Assembly (NCBI GenBank): GCA_023242925.1
Contig: CP096134.1
Location: 930,001 to 994,000 of the forward strand
Source: Hyphomonadaceae bacterium JAD_PAG50586_4
GTDB lineage: Bacteria; Pseudomonadota; Alphaproteobacteria; Caulobacterales; Aquidulcibacteraceae
DNA length: 64,000 nucleotides
Reading direction: 5' to 3'
Below are positions 27,463 to 35,612 of this stretch, one piece after another. The number at the start of each line of letters is the position of its first letter. Within the stretch, counting starts at the first letter, position 1. The notes under the pieces are model-generated. The model made no database searches and was not told the origin of the DNA. It saw only the letters and a list, made by a program, of their open reading frames with translations. A program made the translations under genes and the position numbers.

Positions 27463-28175
27463 TGAGCGCGCTGATCGAAGCTCAAGCGCTGGTGAAGCTC
27501 TATCGCATGGGCGACGAGACGGTGCATGCCCTCGACGGCGTGAACTTCACTATCGCACGCGGCGAGTATTGCGCCATCGTCGGTCCGTCGGGCTCTGGAA
27601 AATCCACACTAATGAACATCATCGGCGGCTTGGATACACCGACCAGCGGACGCATCACCATCGCGGACAATGATATCGGCGCGATGAGCGATGATGATCT
27701 CGCTGTCTTCCGCAATCAGACGATCGGCTTCGTGTTTCAGAGCTTCAACTTGCTGCCGCGTTTGACGGCGCTGGAGAATGTCGAGCTGCCAATGATTTAT
27801 GGCGGTATAATTCCGAAGGAGCGGCGAGAGCGTGCCGCCGCTTTGCTGGCGCGTGTGGGCCTGGGCGCACGCATGGGCCACAAGCCGACGCAGCTTTCCG
27901 GTGGTCAGCAACAACGCGTCGCCATTGCGCGCGCGTTGGCGGGCAAGCCGTCGCTCATCCTAGCCGATGAACCGACGGGCGCGCTCGATACCAATACCGG
28001 CATCGAGATCATGGCGCTGTTTCGCGAATTAAACGCGGAGGGCGCGACGATCGTGATCGTGACCCACGACCACGAGGTCGCGACGCAAACGAGGCGCACG
28101 ATCGAGATGCGCGACGGTCACATCGTTGCGGATCGAGTGAACGGACAGGAGGCGCGCCATGATGCGCACGTCTGA
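27462..28175 (+). CDS. MacB-like ABC transporter ATP-binding protein
   Basis: A 237-residue ATPase of the LolD/MacB class: Walker A GPSGSGKST, Q-loop FVFQSFNLLPRLTALENVELP, signature LSGGQQQRVAIARAL, Walker B LILADEPTGALD, H-loop VTHDHEVA. The ATG at 27462 overlaps the adaptor stop (TGATG), and its own 3' end overlaps the permease start by 17 bp, so the three are tightly coupled. It powers mechanotransmission through the permease rather than classic transport. Confidence 0.94.
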   Translation: MSALIEAQALVKLYRMGDETVHALDGVNFTIARGEYCAIVGPSGSGKSTLMNIIGGLDTPTSGRITIADNDIGAMSDDDLAVFRNQTIGFVFQSFNLLPRLTALENVELPMIYGGIIPKERRERAAALLARVGLGARMGHKPTQLSGGQQQRVAIARALAGKPSLILADEPTGALDTNTGIEIMALFRELNAEGATIVIVTHDHEVATQTRRTIEMRDGHIVADRVNGQEARHDAHV

Positions 28176-29397
28176 TCTCATCTCCAGTGCAGGCCGCGCG
28201 TTGCGGTCCAATCCGTTGCGTTCCGCGCTGACGGCGCTGGGCGTGATTATCGGCGTGGCCTCGGTAGTCGCGATGGTGGCGCTTGGTTCGGGCGCGCAGG
28301 CGCAAGTGGAGCGCTCGATCGCGAGCTTGGGCTCGAACCTGCTGATCGTGGTGCCGGGCGCACAGCGCAGTGGCGGCGGCGTGCGTGCGCAGGCGGGCGG
28401 CGGCATGGGCTGGGATACGCTGACCATCGACGACGCCGAAGCAATCGCGCAACTCGATGGCGTCGCAGTCGTAGCGCCGTCACAGCGCGCGCGAACGCAA
28501 GTGATCGCCAACGGCCTCAACTGGAATCCGCAGGTTGAAGGCGTCACGCCGAGCTATCTCGAAGCCCGCGACTGGGAGATCGCGTCGGGGCGTATGTTCG
28601 ATGAGACCGAAGAGCGCCAAGCGCGGCGCATCATCGTGCTGGGCGCGACGGTTGCGAACGAGCTCTTCCCGAACCTCGATCCAGTTGGCCAGATGGTGCG
28701 TATGAATGGCGGCACGTTCGAGGTCATCGGCGTGCTGGAATCCAAGGGCCAATCCGGATCTGGCGCGGATCAGGACGACGTCGTCCTGGCGCCCCTGACG
28801 ACCGTAAAACGCCGCATCTCTGGCCGGCGCGGCCGCGGCGATAGCGTCAGCCAGATATCCGTGAAGGCGCAGAGCGAGGATGTGCTCAATACGCTGCAGC
28901 AAGACGTCGAGACACTTCTGCGACAGCGCCACCGCACGCGCGAGGGCGAAGATGATTTCACGGTGCAAAATCTGAGTTCGATTACCGAGACGGCCGCGCA
29001 GACGACGCAGGTGTTCACCTATCTTTTGGGGGGAATTTCGGCGGTGTCGCTGCTCGTCGGTGGGATCGGGATCATGAACATCATGCTCGTCAGCGTAACT
29101 GAACGGACCCGTGAGATCGGCTTGCGGAAAGCGCTTGGCGCCCGTCAAGGAGACATCCTGCGTCAGTTCGGGCTAGAAGCCGTGACGCTTTCGGTGGCGG
29201 GTGGGATCATTGGTCTCATTCTAGGTGTCGCCGGCGCCTGGTTAATGACCTCTTTGTTTACACTGCCCCTGGTAATTTCACCGTTGAATGCTGGGTTGGC
29301 GATCGCCTTCTCGGGATTGGTCGGTGTCTTGTTTGGCGCCTATCCGGCATGGCGCGCAGCGCAACTCGATCCGATCGAAGCGCTGCGCCGGGAATGA
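28159..29397 (+). CDS. MacB-like ABC transporter permease (FtsX fold)
   Basis: A 412-residue permease with the MacB/FtsX layout: an N-terminal helix (LRSALTALGVIIGVASVVAMVALG), a large periplasmic core domain, then three C-terminal helices (LLGGISAVSLLVGGIGIMNIML, GGIIGLILGVAGAWLMTSLF, AIAFSGLVGVLFGAYPAW). The coupling motif SVTERTREIGLRKALGAR and the ending DPIEALRRE are typical. AGGAGG precedes ATG 28159. It works with the upstream ATPase and adaptor to export an unknown substrate such as a macrolide, peptide or lipid. Confidence 0.94.
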   Translation: MMRTSDLISSAGRALRSNPLRSALTALGVIIGVASVVAMVALGSGAQAQVERSIASLGSNLLIVVPGAQRSGGGVRAQAGGGMGWDTLTIDDAEAIAQLDGVAVVAPSQRARTQVIANGLNWNPQVEGVTPSYLEARDWEIASGRMFDETEERQARRIIVLGATVANELFPNLDPVGQMVRMNGGTFEVIGVLESKGQSGSGADQDDVVLAPLTTVKRRISGRRGRGDSVSQISVKAQSEDVLNTLQQDVETLLRQRHRTREGEDDFTVQNLSSITETAAQTTQVFTYLLGGISAVSLLVGGIGIMNIMLVSVTERTREIGLRKALGARQGDILRQFGLEAVTLSVAGGIIGLILGVAGAWLMTSLFTLPLVISPLNAGLAIAFSGLVGVLFGAYPAWRAAQLDPIEALRRE

Positions 29398-29413
29398 TCA
29401 GGAAGAACTTCTC

Positions 29414-30721
29414 ATGCGGACTTTGATGGTTTCCTTCCTGGCGCTGAGCCTGGCGACCGGACCGGCGGCGGCGGATACGCTGACGGAGGCGATGGTTGCG
29501 GCCTCGGAATCAAACCCGACGCTGGCAGCCCAACGCCAACGCCTGAACGCAACGCGCGAAGCGCTGCCTCAAGCGTGGGCGGCGGCTCTGCCGCAGATTT
29601 CGATTTCCGGCTCGGCGAGCGCGGGTGACCGCGATTCCTGATAATCCAGCACTTGAGGGCGACCGCACCGAAACGTGGTCGAGCTCGGCCAACGTCTCAC
29701 AGCTCTTGTTCGGCTCTGGTCGCGTCGTCGCTTCAACGCGCGCGGCGCGTGCGCAGATCGCCGGCGCTGTGGCGGATTACGAATTGGCGTCGCAGACGCT
29801 GCTGCTGAATGTAACGCAAGCCTATGCCGACGTGCGCCAAGCGCAGGCCGTGGTCGCCGCGCGCGAGACGACGGTGTCGAACCTCACCCGCTTGTTCGAG
29901 TATGCGCAGGCGCAGTTCGACGCGGGCGTGGTGACGCGCACGGACGTGGCTCAATCACAAGCGCGCTTGGCGCAAGCGCGCACGCAACTGGTGCAAGCGC
30001 AGGGTGCGATGGCGGCGGCGGTGCAGGCATATCAGCGCCTGGTCGGTCGCCCGCCGTCCAATTTGACGTCACCCGCGGCAACAGCGGGGTTGCCGAGTGA
30101 TCTGCAAACCGCGCTTGATCTCTCTGTCGATAATTCACCGGTGCTGATCAGCGCGATGGCTGACACGCGCTTGGCTGATGCGAACGTCGATGCGGCGGCC
30201 TCGCAGGGGCGCGTGAACGTCACGTTGGAAGCCGGCACGTCGATTGGCGCCGATTTTGACGATGATGATTCAGAATCCACCAACGATAGCGTTGGCTTGC
30301 GTGTCTCGGTGCCGCTGTTCCAAGGTGGTGCGATCCGTTCGCGTACGCGGGCGCAACGTGCGCTGCGTTCGGCTTCGAACCTCGATCTGGCTGCCGCGCA
30401 ACGCGGGGTGCAAGAGAGCGTGACGAACGCGTGGACGGGCCTTGCCTCAGCGCGCGCCGCGGTAGATTCCGCGCGCGAGCAAGTCGAGGCGGCAGAGCTT
30501 GCGTACGAAGGCGTGACGCTGGAGCAGGAGACAGGTCTGCGCTCCACGGTCGAAGTGCTCGACCAAGAAGCCGACCTGTTGACCGCGCGCATCCGCTGGC
30601 GCAAGCCGAGCGTGATCTGGTTGTGGCGGAACGCCAAATGCTGGCGTCCGTCGGTATCCTTTCGATCCCGTCGCAAAGTGGCGGGATTATCGAGGACCAG
30701 GACGGCTTGCGCGGGCGTTAA
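29414..30721 (+). pseudogene. TolC-like outer-membrane efflux channel, two apparent frameshifts
   Basis: The operon's fourth gene. From ATG 29414 a signal peptide (LMVSFLALSLATGPAAA) and AMVAASESNPTLAAQRQRL open a TolC/OEP repeat. The frame breaks at about 29632-29638 (one extra base) and resumes as DNPALEGDRTETWSSSANV. It breaks again at about 30595 (one missing base) and resumes as LAQAERDLVVAERQML to the stop at 30721. The restored protein has about 435 residues, normal for this family. It would form the trimeric duct across periplasm and outer membrane for the MacAB-like pump. Two independent indels in one otherwise clean gene suggest sequence errors. Confidence 0.85.
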
Positions 30722-30725
30722 ATTC

Positions 30726-30749
30726 ATCCGGAGCGCCAGCGCTCCGGAT
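30726..30749. terminator. Bidirectional hairpin between convergent genes
   Basis: A perfect 10-bp stem ATCCGGAGCG / CGCTCCGGAT with a four-base loop lies between the TolC-like gene and leuA. Only short T runs flank it on either side, so termination is likely but may be partial. Confidence 0.7.
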
Positions 30750-30754
30750 TTGCG

Positions 30755-32302
30755 TCAAGCCGCGCTATGCTGCGCTGAAATCCGCGCGCTGCCGAGCGCG
30801 TTCAGCCGATTGAGCGCGGCCACATAAGCCCGCGCGCTCGCCACCAACGTGTCCGCATCCGATGCACGCGCTGACGCTGAGCGCCCGTCAGCGGAAAGCC
30901 GCACGCTCACGATGGCTTGCGCGTCGGTGCCTTCAGTGACGGCGTGGACTTGGTAGAGCTCAAGATCCGCCTCGTGGGGTGCGGCTTCCTTGATGGCGTT
31001 GAAGATCGCATCGACCGGGCCGTTGCCGCGTGCGGTTTTCCAAACTGGCTCGCCATTGATGGTGAGATCGATCTCTGCCGTCTGCGGGCCTTCGGTGCCA
31101 GCGACGACACGCAGACGCGCGACTTGGATCGCGTCATCGCCGTGCGCGATTTGATCGTCCACTAGTGCGACGATGTCTTCATCGAACACGTGGCGCTTGC
31201 GGTCGCACAATTCCTTGAAGCGCTGGAATGCGTCGTTCAGCGCGTTGTCGGCCAGCGTGTAGCCCAGCTCCTCCAGCTTCTTCTTGAACGCATGGCGTCC
31301 GGAGAGCTTACCCATCACCAGGCTCGTGGCGCCCTGGCCGACGTCTTCCGGCCGCATAATTTCATACGTTTCGGTGTGCTTCAGCATGCCGTCCTGGTGG
31401 ATGCCGCTTTCGTGGCTGAAAGCGTTCTTGCCGACGATCGCTTTGTTGAATTGCACCGGAAAGCCCGTCACACGCGCCACGGTCTGGCTGACGCGCATCA
31501 GCTGCGGGCTGTCGATATTGGTTTGATAGGGCAGATCGGAGCCGCGCACGCGGAACGCCATGACGATTTCCTCCAATGCCGCATTGCCCGCGCGTTCACC
31601 GAGGCCGTTGACCGCGCACTCGATCTGACGCGCGCCGCCTTGCACGGCCGCGATCGAGTTGGCGACGGCGAGGCCCAAATCATTATGGCAATGCGCCGAG
31701 AAGATCGCCTTGTCTGCGCCCGGCACGCTTTCGATCAGATCGCGAAAGAGTTCGCGATACTCGTCGGGGAAGGAATAGCCGACCGTGTCGGGAATATTGA
31801 TCGTCGTCGCGCCAGCACGGATTGCGGCTTCGACGCAGCGCTTCAGGAAATCGCGCTCGGTGCGCGTGGCATCCTCGGCGCTCCATTCCACATCGTCCGT
31901 GAATTTGCGCGCCAGCGTGACCGACGCGGTGACAGCGTCGAGCACTTGGTGCGCTTCCATGTTGAGCTTGTGCTTGCGATGGATCGGTGAGGTCGAGATG
32001 AAGGTATGGATGCGGAAGCGCTTGGCGCTTTTAATCGCTTCGGCGCAGCGCTCGATATCCTTCGGGCCAGCACGCGAGAGGCCGCACAGCACCGCGTTTT
32101 CCAGTACGGCGCCGACAGCGCGGACAGATTCAAAATCGCCGTTCGAGGCGGCTGGAAAGCCCGCCTCGATCACATCGACGCCCATCGCGTCGAGTTGGCG
32201 GCCGATCTCGATTTTGTCGGCCATCGTCATGGCCGCGCCCGGCGATTGTTCGCCGTCGCGCATGGTGGTGTCGAAGATGCGTACGTGGTCGTGTTGAGTC
32301 AT
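30755..32302 (-). CDS. leuA: 2-isopropylmalate synthase
   Basis: A 515-residue enzyme catalysing the first step of leucine synthesis, acetyl-CoA plus 2-ketoisovalerate. HMGL-type catalytic domain: VRIFDTTMRDGEQSPGAA at the start (metal-binding Asp), HCHNDLGLAVANSIAAV (metal His residues) and NGLGERAGNAALEEIV. The C-terminal LeuA allosteric domain (about 390-515) senses leucine. The length is typical. The ATG at 32302 is preceded by a duplicated CCAGGG. A short Leu-rich leader ORF lies 70 bp upstream, so leucine-dependent attenuation is likely. Confidence 0.96.
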   Translation of the reverse strand: MTQHDHVRIFDTTMRDGEQSPGAAMTMADKIEIGRQLDAMGVDVIEAGFPAASNGDFESVRAVGAVLENAVLCGLSRAGPKDIERCAEAIKSAKRFRIHTFISTSPIHRKHKLNMEAHQVLDAVTASVTLARKFTDDVEWSAEDATRTERDFLKRCVEAAIRAGATTINIPDTVGYSFPDEYRELFRDLIESVPGADKAIFSAHCHNDLGLAVANSIAAVQGGARQIECAVNGLGERAGNAALEEIVMAFRVRGSDLPYQTNIDSPQLMRVSQTVARVTGFPVQFNKAIVGKNAFSHESGIHQDGMLKHTETYEIMRPEDVGQGATSLVMGKLSGRHAFKKKLEELGYTLADNALNDAFQRFKELCDRKRHVFDEDIVALVDDQIAHGDDAIQVARLRVVAGTEGPQTAEIDLTINGEPVWKTARGNGPVDAIFNAIKEAAPHEADLELYQVHAVTEGTDAQAIVSVRLSADGRSASARASDADTLVASARAYVAALNRLNALGSARISAQHSAA

Positions 32303-32303
32303 G

Positions 32304-32385
32304 TCCCTGGCCCTGGATTGGAGTGCTATCGGAAAGCTTTGATCCCCAGGGCAGGCTGCGATGCAGCCGGTCTTACGCCCTGGGG
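32304..32385 (-). promoter_or_regulatory. Candidate leu attenuator with alternative base pairing over the leuA ribosome-binding site
   Basis: In transcript order: CCCCAGGGC (32385-32377, overlapping the leader stop), a small hairpin GGCTGC-ATC-GCAGCC (32368-32354), GCCCTGGGG (32352-32344) and then CCAGGGC (32316-32310) in the leuA ribosome-binding region. GCCCTGG can pair either with the first CCCCAGGGC, freeing the start, or with CCAGGGC, hiding it. A ribosome finishing the leader would cover the first arm and favour the hidden state; one stalled at Leu codons would not. There is no T-run, so control would be translational. The model is inference from visible complementarity. Confidence 0.6.
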
Positions 32386-32441
32386 CCGCTAAGGCTTAAG
32401 GGGGCAAGGCGTGCCAGAAGCAGGGGGCGAGAGCCGCTCAT
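32373..32441 (-). CDS. leuA leader peptide (22 aa, Leu-rich)
   Basis: ATG at 32441 opens a 22-codon ORF, MSGSRPLLLARLAPLSLSG followed by PRA and a stop. Six of the 22 codons are leucine, including three in a row (CTG CTT CTG) and rarer CTT/TTA codons. It ends inside the first arm of the stem upstream of leuA. This is the normal design of a leucine attenuation leader. The frame is open further upstream, but only this segment is leucine-dense. No strong ribosome-binding site is seen. Confidence 0.65.
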   Translation of the reverse strand: MSGSRPLLLARLAPLSLSGPRA

Positions 32442-32547
32442 GCGGTAGTTTCTACCTGAATAGGCGTTGGAAAGCAATATTATTGCTTGCAATTGATCTG
32501 CATGGCTAAACCCGGGGAAGTTTTGCCCTCGATCGGCTCGAAAACGC

Positions 32548-33000
32548 CTAGCGTTTGCGCTTGGCGTAGCGCCGGCGGCAATCTTCACATTGGCACGGCT
32601 CGGATGAGACAGGGCCCGCCAGCACGCCCTCGCCGGCTTTGTAGAAATATTGCGAGTTCACCAGCCAGCCCTTGATGGGCACGAGCAGCGCGATCGACGA
32701 CCACAGCACCACCACGCTCACGATCAGCAACAATAGCCAATCCGGCATCTGCAGGAAGGCTTGCAGGATGAAGAGCAGGCCAACCGCCAGAAAGCTCGTG
32801 ATCGACATCACGAAAAAGGCCGGGCCGTCGGCAGGATCGGCAAACGAAAAATCGAGCCCGCATGTGTCGCATTTCGGCGCGAGCGTCAGCAGGCCGCGAA
32901 ACAGCTTACCCTTGCCGCAGCGGGGGCAACGGCCGCGTATGCCGGTGTAGGCCGGCGAATGCGGGTCGAGTTTGACCAGGGGTAGGTTCAGCAGGTCCAT
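32548..33000 (-). CDS. DUF983 family membrane protein
   Basis: A 150-residue protein with an N-terminal zinc-ribbon-like pair (GRCPRCGKGKLF and PKCDTCGLDFSF), two membrane helices (FFVMSITSFLAVGLLFILQAF, LLLLIVSVVVLWSSIALLVP) and a C-terminal Cys pair (CQCEDC). The first part is the DUF983 signature, a family common in alphaproteobacteria and often near cytochrome oxidase genes, though not here. ATG at 33000 has AGAGG eight bases upstream. It is divergent from the MocR regulator, with 45 bp between. Confidence 0.88.
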   Translation of the reverse strand: MDLLNLPLVKLDPHSPAYTGIRGRCPRCGKGKLFRGLLTLAPKCDTCGLDFSFADPADGPAFFVMSITSFLAVGLLFILQAFLQMPDWLLLLIVSVVVLWSSIALLVPIKGWLVNSQYFYKAGEGVLAGPVSSEPCQCEDCRRRYAKRKR

Positions 33001-33021
33001 ACAATCGCCTCTTGCGAATTG

Positions 33022-33044
33022 CATACAATTTTATAAAGTGTATG
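33022..33044. promoter_or_regulatory. Inverted repeat between DUF983 gene and MocR gene (putative operator)
   Basis: CATACA (33022-33027) and TGTATG (33039-33044) form inverted arms around an AT-rich core containing TATAAAG. The site ends one base before the MocR start codon and lies 21 bp from the DUF983 start, so a bound regulator could control both. MocR-type proteins usually autoregulate from such sites. Confidence 0.5.
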
Positions 33045-33045
33045 T

Positions 33046-34446
33046 ATGCCGAATCCAAAAGCCAATGTGTCGCCGCGCCGCAGTGTTGGCGCCCGCGATG
33101 GATGGATCGCGCGGCTCAATGCGCGGCCGGGCGAGGGGCCAAAGTATCTCTCGATCGCGCAGGGGCTCGCCACGGCCGTCGGGGCCGGCGAACTCGCGCC
33201 GGGCGATCGCTTGCCGCCGCAGCGACGTGTGGCGGAGGCGTTGGGCTGCGATCTCACCACGGTGACGCGCGCCTATGCGCACGCGCGCGCGATGGGCTTG
33301 CTGGATGGCGAAGTGGGGCGCGGCACCTTTGTGCGCGGCGCAGTGTCGCCAACGGGGCCAATCATCGATCTCAGCATGAACCTGCCGCCGCCAGCAGGCG
33401 AGGAAAGTCTGCGCGATCTGATTGGGCGCGGTTTGGCGGCGATGCTGAAGAACAACGATCCCGCTGCGCTGATGACATATCGCTCCGGTATGGGTTCGTT
33501 GCGCGACAAGCGCGCGGCCGCTGCGTGGCTGCAGCCTTTGCTGGGCGAGATAGACACAGCGCGCATCTGTGTTGCGCCCGGTGCGCAAGCGGCGCTCGCG
33601 GCGCTGCTGGCGATGTTGGCGCACACGGGTGACGCCGTGTTGGCCGAGCCGTTCACGTATCCCGGCTTTTTGGCGGCTGCGCGCCTACTGGGCGTGCGCG
33701 TGGCGGCGTTGGCGTGTGACGACGAAGGGCCGCTGCCCGAAGCACTGGAAGCGCAATGCACGCGCGTGCGACCCAAGGCGATCTATCTCAATCCCACCCT
33801 GCAAAACCCAACCACGCGCACGATCAGTGCAGTGCGGCGCGAGGCCATTGTCGCGATCGCGCGAAACCACGATCTCACCATCATCGAAGACGACGCCTAT
33901 GGCCTTTTTGCGCCGAACGTAACGCCGCTCGCGCGCCTGGCGCCGGAGCGGGTGATCTATTTAAGCACGCTCGCCAAATGCCTTTCGCCCGGTCTGCGCA
34001 CAGCGTTTGTGGTCTCGCCGCCCGCGCTCTCGGCGCAAGTTAGCGAAGCGCTGCGCGCTGCGTTCTTGATGCCCGTGCCGTTGCTTTCCGATATGGCCGT
34101 GCATTGGATCGAAAGTGGCGTCGCCAAGCGTCTGTTCATTGCGATCGCTGCCGAGAGTGCGGCACGGATGAAGCTTGCACGCAAGATATTGCCGGCGCGC
34201 GCACGCGGCGGGTTGGGCGGCTTCCATCTCTGGATGTCGGCGCCGCTCGGCTGGAGCGCCCAAGCGTATGCCGCAGCGGCGCGTGCTCAGGGCGTTGTGA
34301 TTGTCGCCTCGCGAGACTTCGCCACGGAGATGGACGCAGAACCCGGCGTGCGCATCTCGCTCGGCGCGCCGCCCGATCGTGAAACGCTGGCCCGCGGCCT
34401 CTGCGCACTGGCGGCGTTGGAAGCGGAAGCCGATGACGACAAATGA
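33046..34446 (+). CDS. MocR-type transcriptional regulator (GntR HTH with aminotransferase domain)
   Basis: A 466-residue fusion. Residues about 25-100 form a GntR winged helix (YLSIAQGLATAVGAGELAPG, LPPQRRVAEALGCDLTTVTR). The rest is a fold-type I PLP domain with YLNPTLQNPTTRT, IIEDDAYGLF and the PLP Lys in STLAKCLSPGLR. Such regulators bind PLP with an amino donor and act on B6, GABA or taurine genes. There is no ribosome-binding site and the start follows an AT-rich operator, so the message may be leaderless. Its stop abuts the left tRNA-Gly repeat. Confidence 0.93.
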   Translation: MPNPKANVSPRRSVGARDGWIARLNARPGEGPKYLSIAQGLATAVGAGELAPGDRLPPQRRVAEALGCDLTTVTRAYAHARAMGLLDGEVGRGTFVRGAVSPTGPIIDLSMNLPPPAGEESLRDLIGRGLAAMLKNNDPAALMTYRSGMGSLRDKRAAAAWLQPLLGEIDTARICVAPGAQAALAALLAMLAHTGDAVLAEPFTYPGFLAAARLLGVRVAALACDDEGPLPEALEAQCTRVRPKAIYLNPTLQNPTTRTISAVRREAIVAIARNHDLTIIEDDAYGLFAPNVTPLARLAPERVIYLSTLAKCLSPGLRTAFVVSPPALSAQVSEALRAAFLMPVPLLSDMAVHWIESGVAKRLFIAIAAESAARMKLARKILPARARGGLGGFHLWMSAPLGWSAQAYAAAARAQGVVIVASRDFATEMDAEPGVRISLGAPPDRETLARGLCALAALEAEADDDK

Positions 34447-34473
34447 TGGAGCGGGCGGGGAATCGAATCCCCG
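34447..34473 (-). repeat. tRNA-Gly 3'-end repeat (candidate attachment site)
   Basis: Read on the minus strand this is a T arm and acceptor end, TTCGATTCCCCGCCCGCTCCA preceded by CGGGGA, matching the 3' end of tRNA-Gly(CCC) at 40465-40492 except one substitution and one base in the G/C runs. Orientation is the same. No 5' tRNA half exists nearby. This is the expected duplicate left when an element integrates in a tRNA 3' end. Confidence 0.7.
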
Positions 34474-34858
34474 GGCAGGGCGAACAAGGGCTTCTGATAG
34501 GAATCTGGCAGCGCAAGAGCCTTTCTGCAAGCTCAGCGGTCGAGCAGGCCCTTGCTTATCTCGCGCACCGCCTGATGTCGCGCCAGCCCGACGCGCTCTC
34601 GCATCACCCGCTTTCTGATGTCGAGATGAAGTTCTGTCCTGGGGACGCGCGTGTGTGTTCGCGATCACGCGCGATGTTGAAAAGTGAGGAGGTGGTATCC
34701 GGTCTGCGCCGCCCGCACCAATCACGGACGTGCAACCTGAAGTCCTTGTCGCCGCAACGGTGGGGGGACTTGGGTCACAGGTCTTCAGTTGCAGCGTAGG
34801 GTTGCTTCACGCCGGGCGCGCATCAGATCAATGCCGTGCTGAGGGAGGCTAACGCGCT
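34474..34858. other. Non-coding stretch at the left end of the candidate island
   Basis: These 385 bp carry no convincing gene. Open frames here have unnatural composition. I see a GAGGGAGG near 34842-34849 that serves the next gene and no recognisable RNA. It may be decayed mobile-element sequence. Confidence 0.5.
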
Positions 34859-35146
34859 GTGGCTAAAGCAAATAACAAGCAGGCAAAGGCGAAGCCCGCG
34901 GCGAAGACACGACCTGTCGGGCCGCGCACAGCGGGTTCTGTCGATGCAAAAATCGGCGCGCTCATCCGCGAACGCCGCTTAGCGATCGGTGTTTCGCAAA
35001 CGCGCCTCGCTGAGGCGCTTGGCATCACGTTCCAACAGATTCAGAAATACGAAAAGGGCGTCAATCGTGTTGCTGCAAGCACGCTGATGCGCGTTGCGCG
35101 CACACTGGAGTGCAAAGTCACAGATCTCTTGCCTGATGACGCATGA
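34859..35146 (+). CDS. XRE-family HTH regulator
   Basis: A 95-residue protein from GTG 34859. A basic tail (NNKQAKAKPAAKTRP) is followed by a Cro/CI-type HTH: IGALIRERRLAIGVSQTRLA, LGITFQQIQKYEKGVNRVAA, STLMRVARTLECKVTDLL. It resembles the short HTH regulators common in Caulobacterales and Rhizobiales. GAGGGAGG lies about ten bases upstream. As the first gene inside the candidate island it could control it, but targets are not visible. Confidence 0.85.
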   Translation: MAKANNKQAKAKPAAKTRPVGPRTAGSVDAKIGALIRERRLAIGVSQTRLAEALGITFQQIQKYEKGVNRVAASTLMRVARTLECKVTDLLPDDA

Positions 35147-35169
35147 GAAGCGGAGATTGTGCGCAGGTT

Positions 35170-35526
35170 TTAGTCTGCTTCAGCCAGGCGGCGCTTACAT
35201 ACGTCGACCAGTTGCGCGGTGCTTACGGTCTCGACCCGCTCTGTATAACGCTGCCGATAGAGCGTCATCAAAGCATCGTGGGTCTCATCTGAGGAACTAC
35301 AAAGCGCGTCGCTGACAATGACCACGCGATAGCCACGATCGACCGCACCTAAAACCGTCGCCAGCACGCCGACATCGGTTTCGCAGCCGCTGATTTCGCG
35401 CGCGAGCGCGCGCTTCCTCGTTCGGTTTTTACTCACCCGGTCCGGCGCAGCCCCTTCAAACGCTTCGACAATGCGCTTGGTGGTTTTGCTTAATTCAAGA
35501 TCAGACGAATAGTGCAGGCTTTGCTC
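35170..35526 (-). pseudogene. Isochorismatase-like cysteine hydrolase, 5'-truncated remnant
   Basis: The C-terminal half of an isochorismatase-family protein is clear: ISGCETDVGVLATVLGAVDRG, YRVVIVSDALCSSSDETHDA and LMTLYRQRYTERVE. The N-terminal half with the catalytic Asp and Lys is absent; an in-frame stop lies at 35527-35529. The nucleophilic Cys, expected as TDVCVLAT, is Gly here. Truncation and loss of the catalytic residue indicate a dead gene. It lies 3' to 3' with the XRE gene. Confidence 0.7.
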
Positions 35527-35612
35527 TTAATGGTGCTTGCGACGATTGGGAACTCAACGAGGCGGCGCCCGTTCACCGCCGTAGCAGGTGTAAGCAAAGG
35601 CGAGGATCCGAC

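Noticed and set aside
31190..31990. Plus-strand frame opposite leuA
   Set aside because: Shadow of leuA; no start signal or family.
34447..34560. Possible full tRNA or tmRNA gene on the minus strand ending at 34447
   Set aside because: Only the T arm and acceptor 3' strand are present. No matching 5' acceptor strand, D arm or tmRNA tag sequence lies within reach, and the 3' part matches tRNA-Gly at 40465, so a repeated attachment site is simpler.
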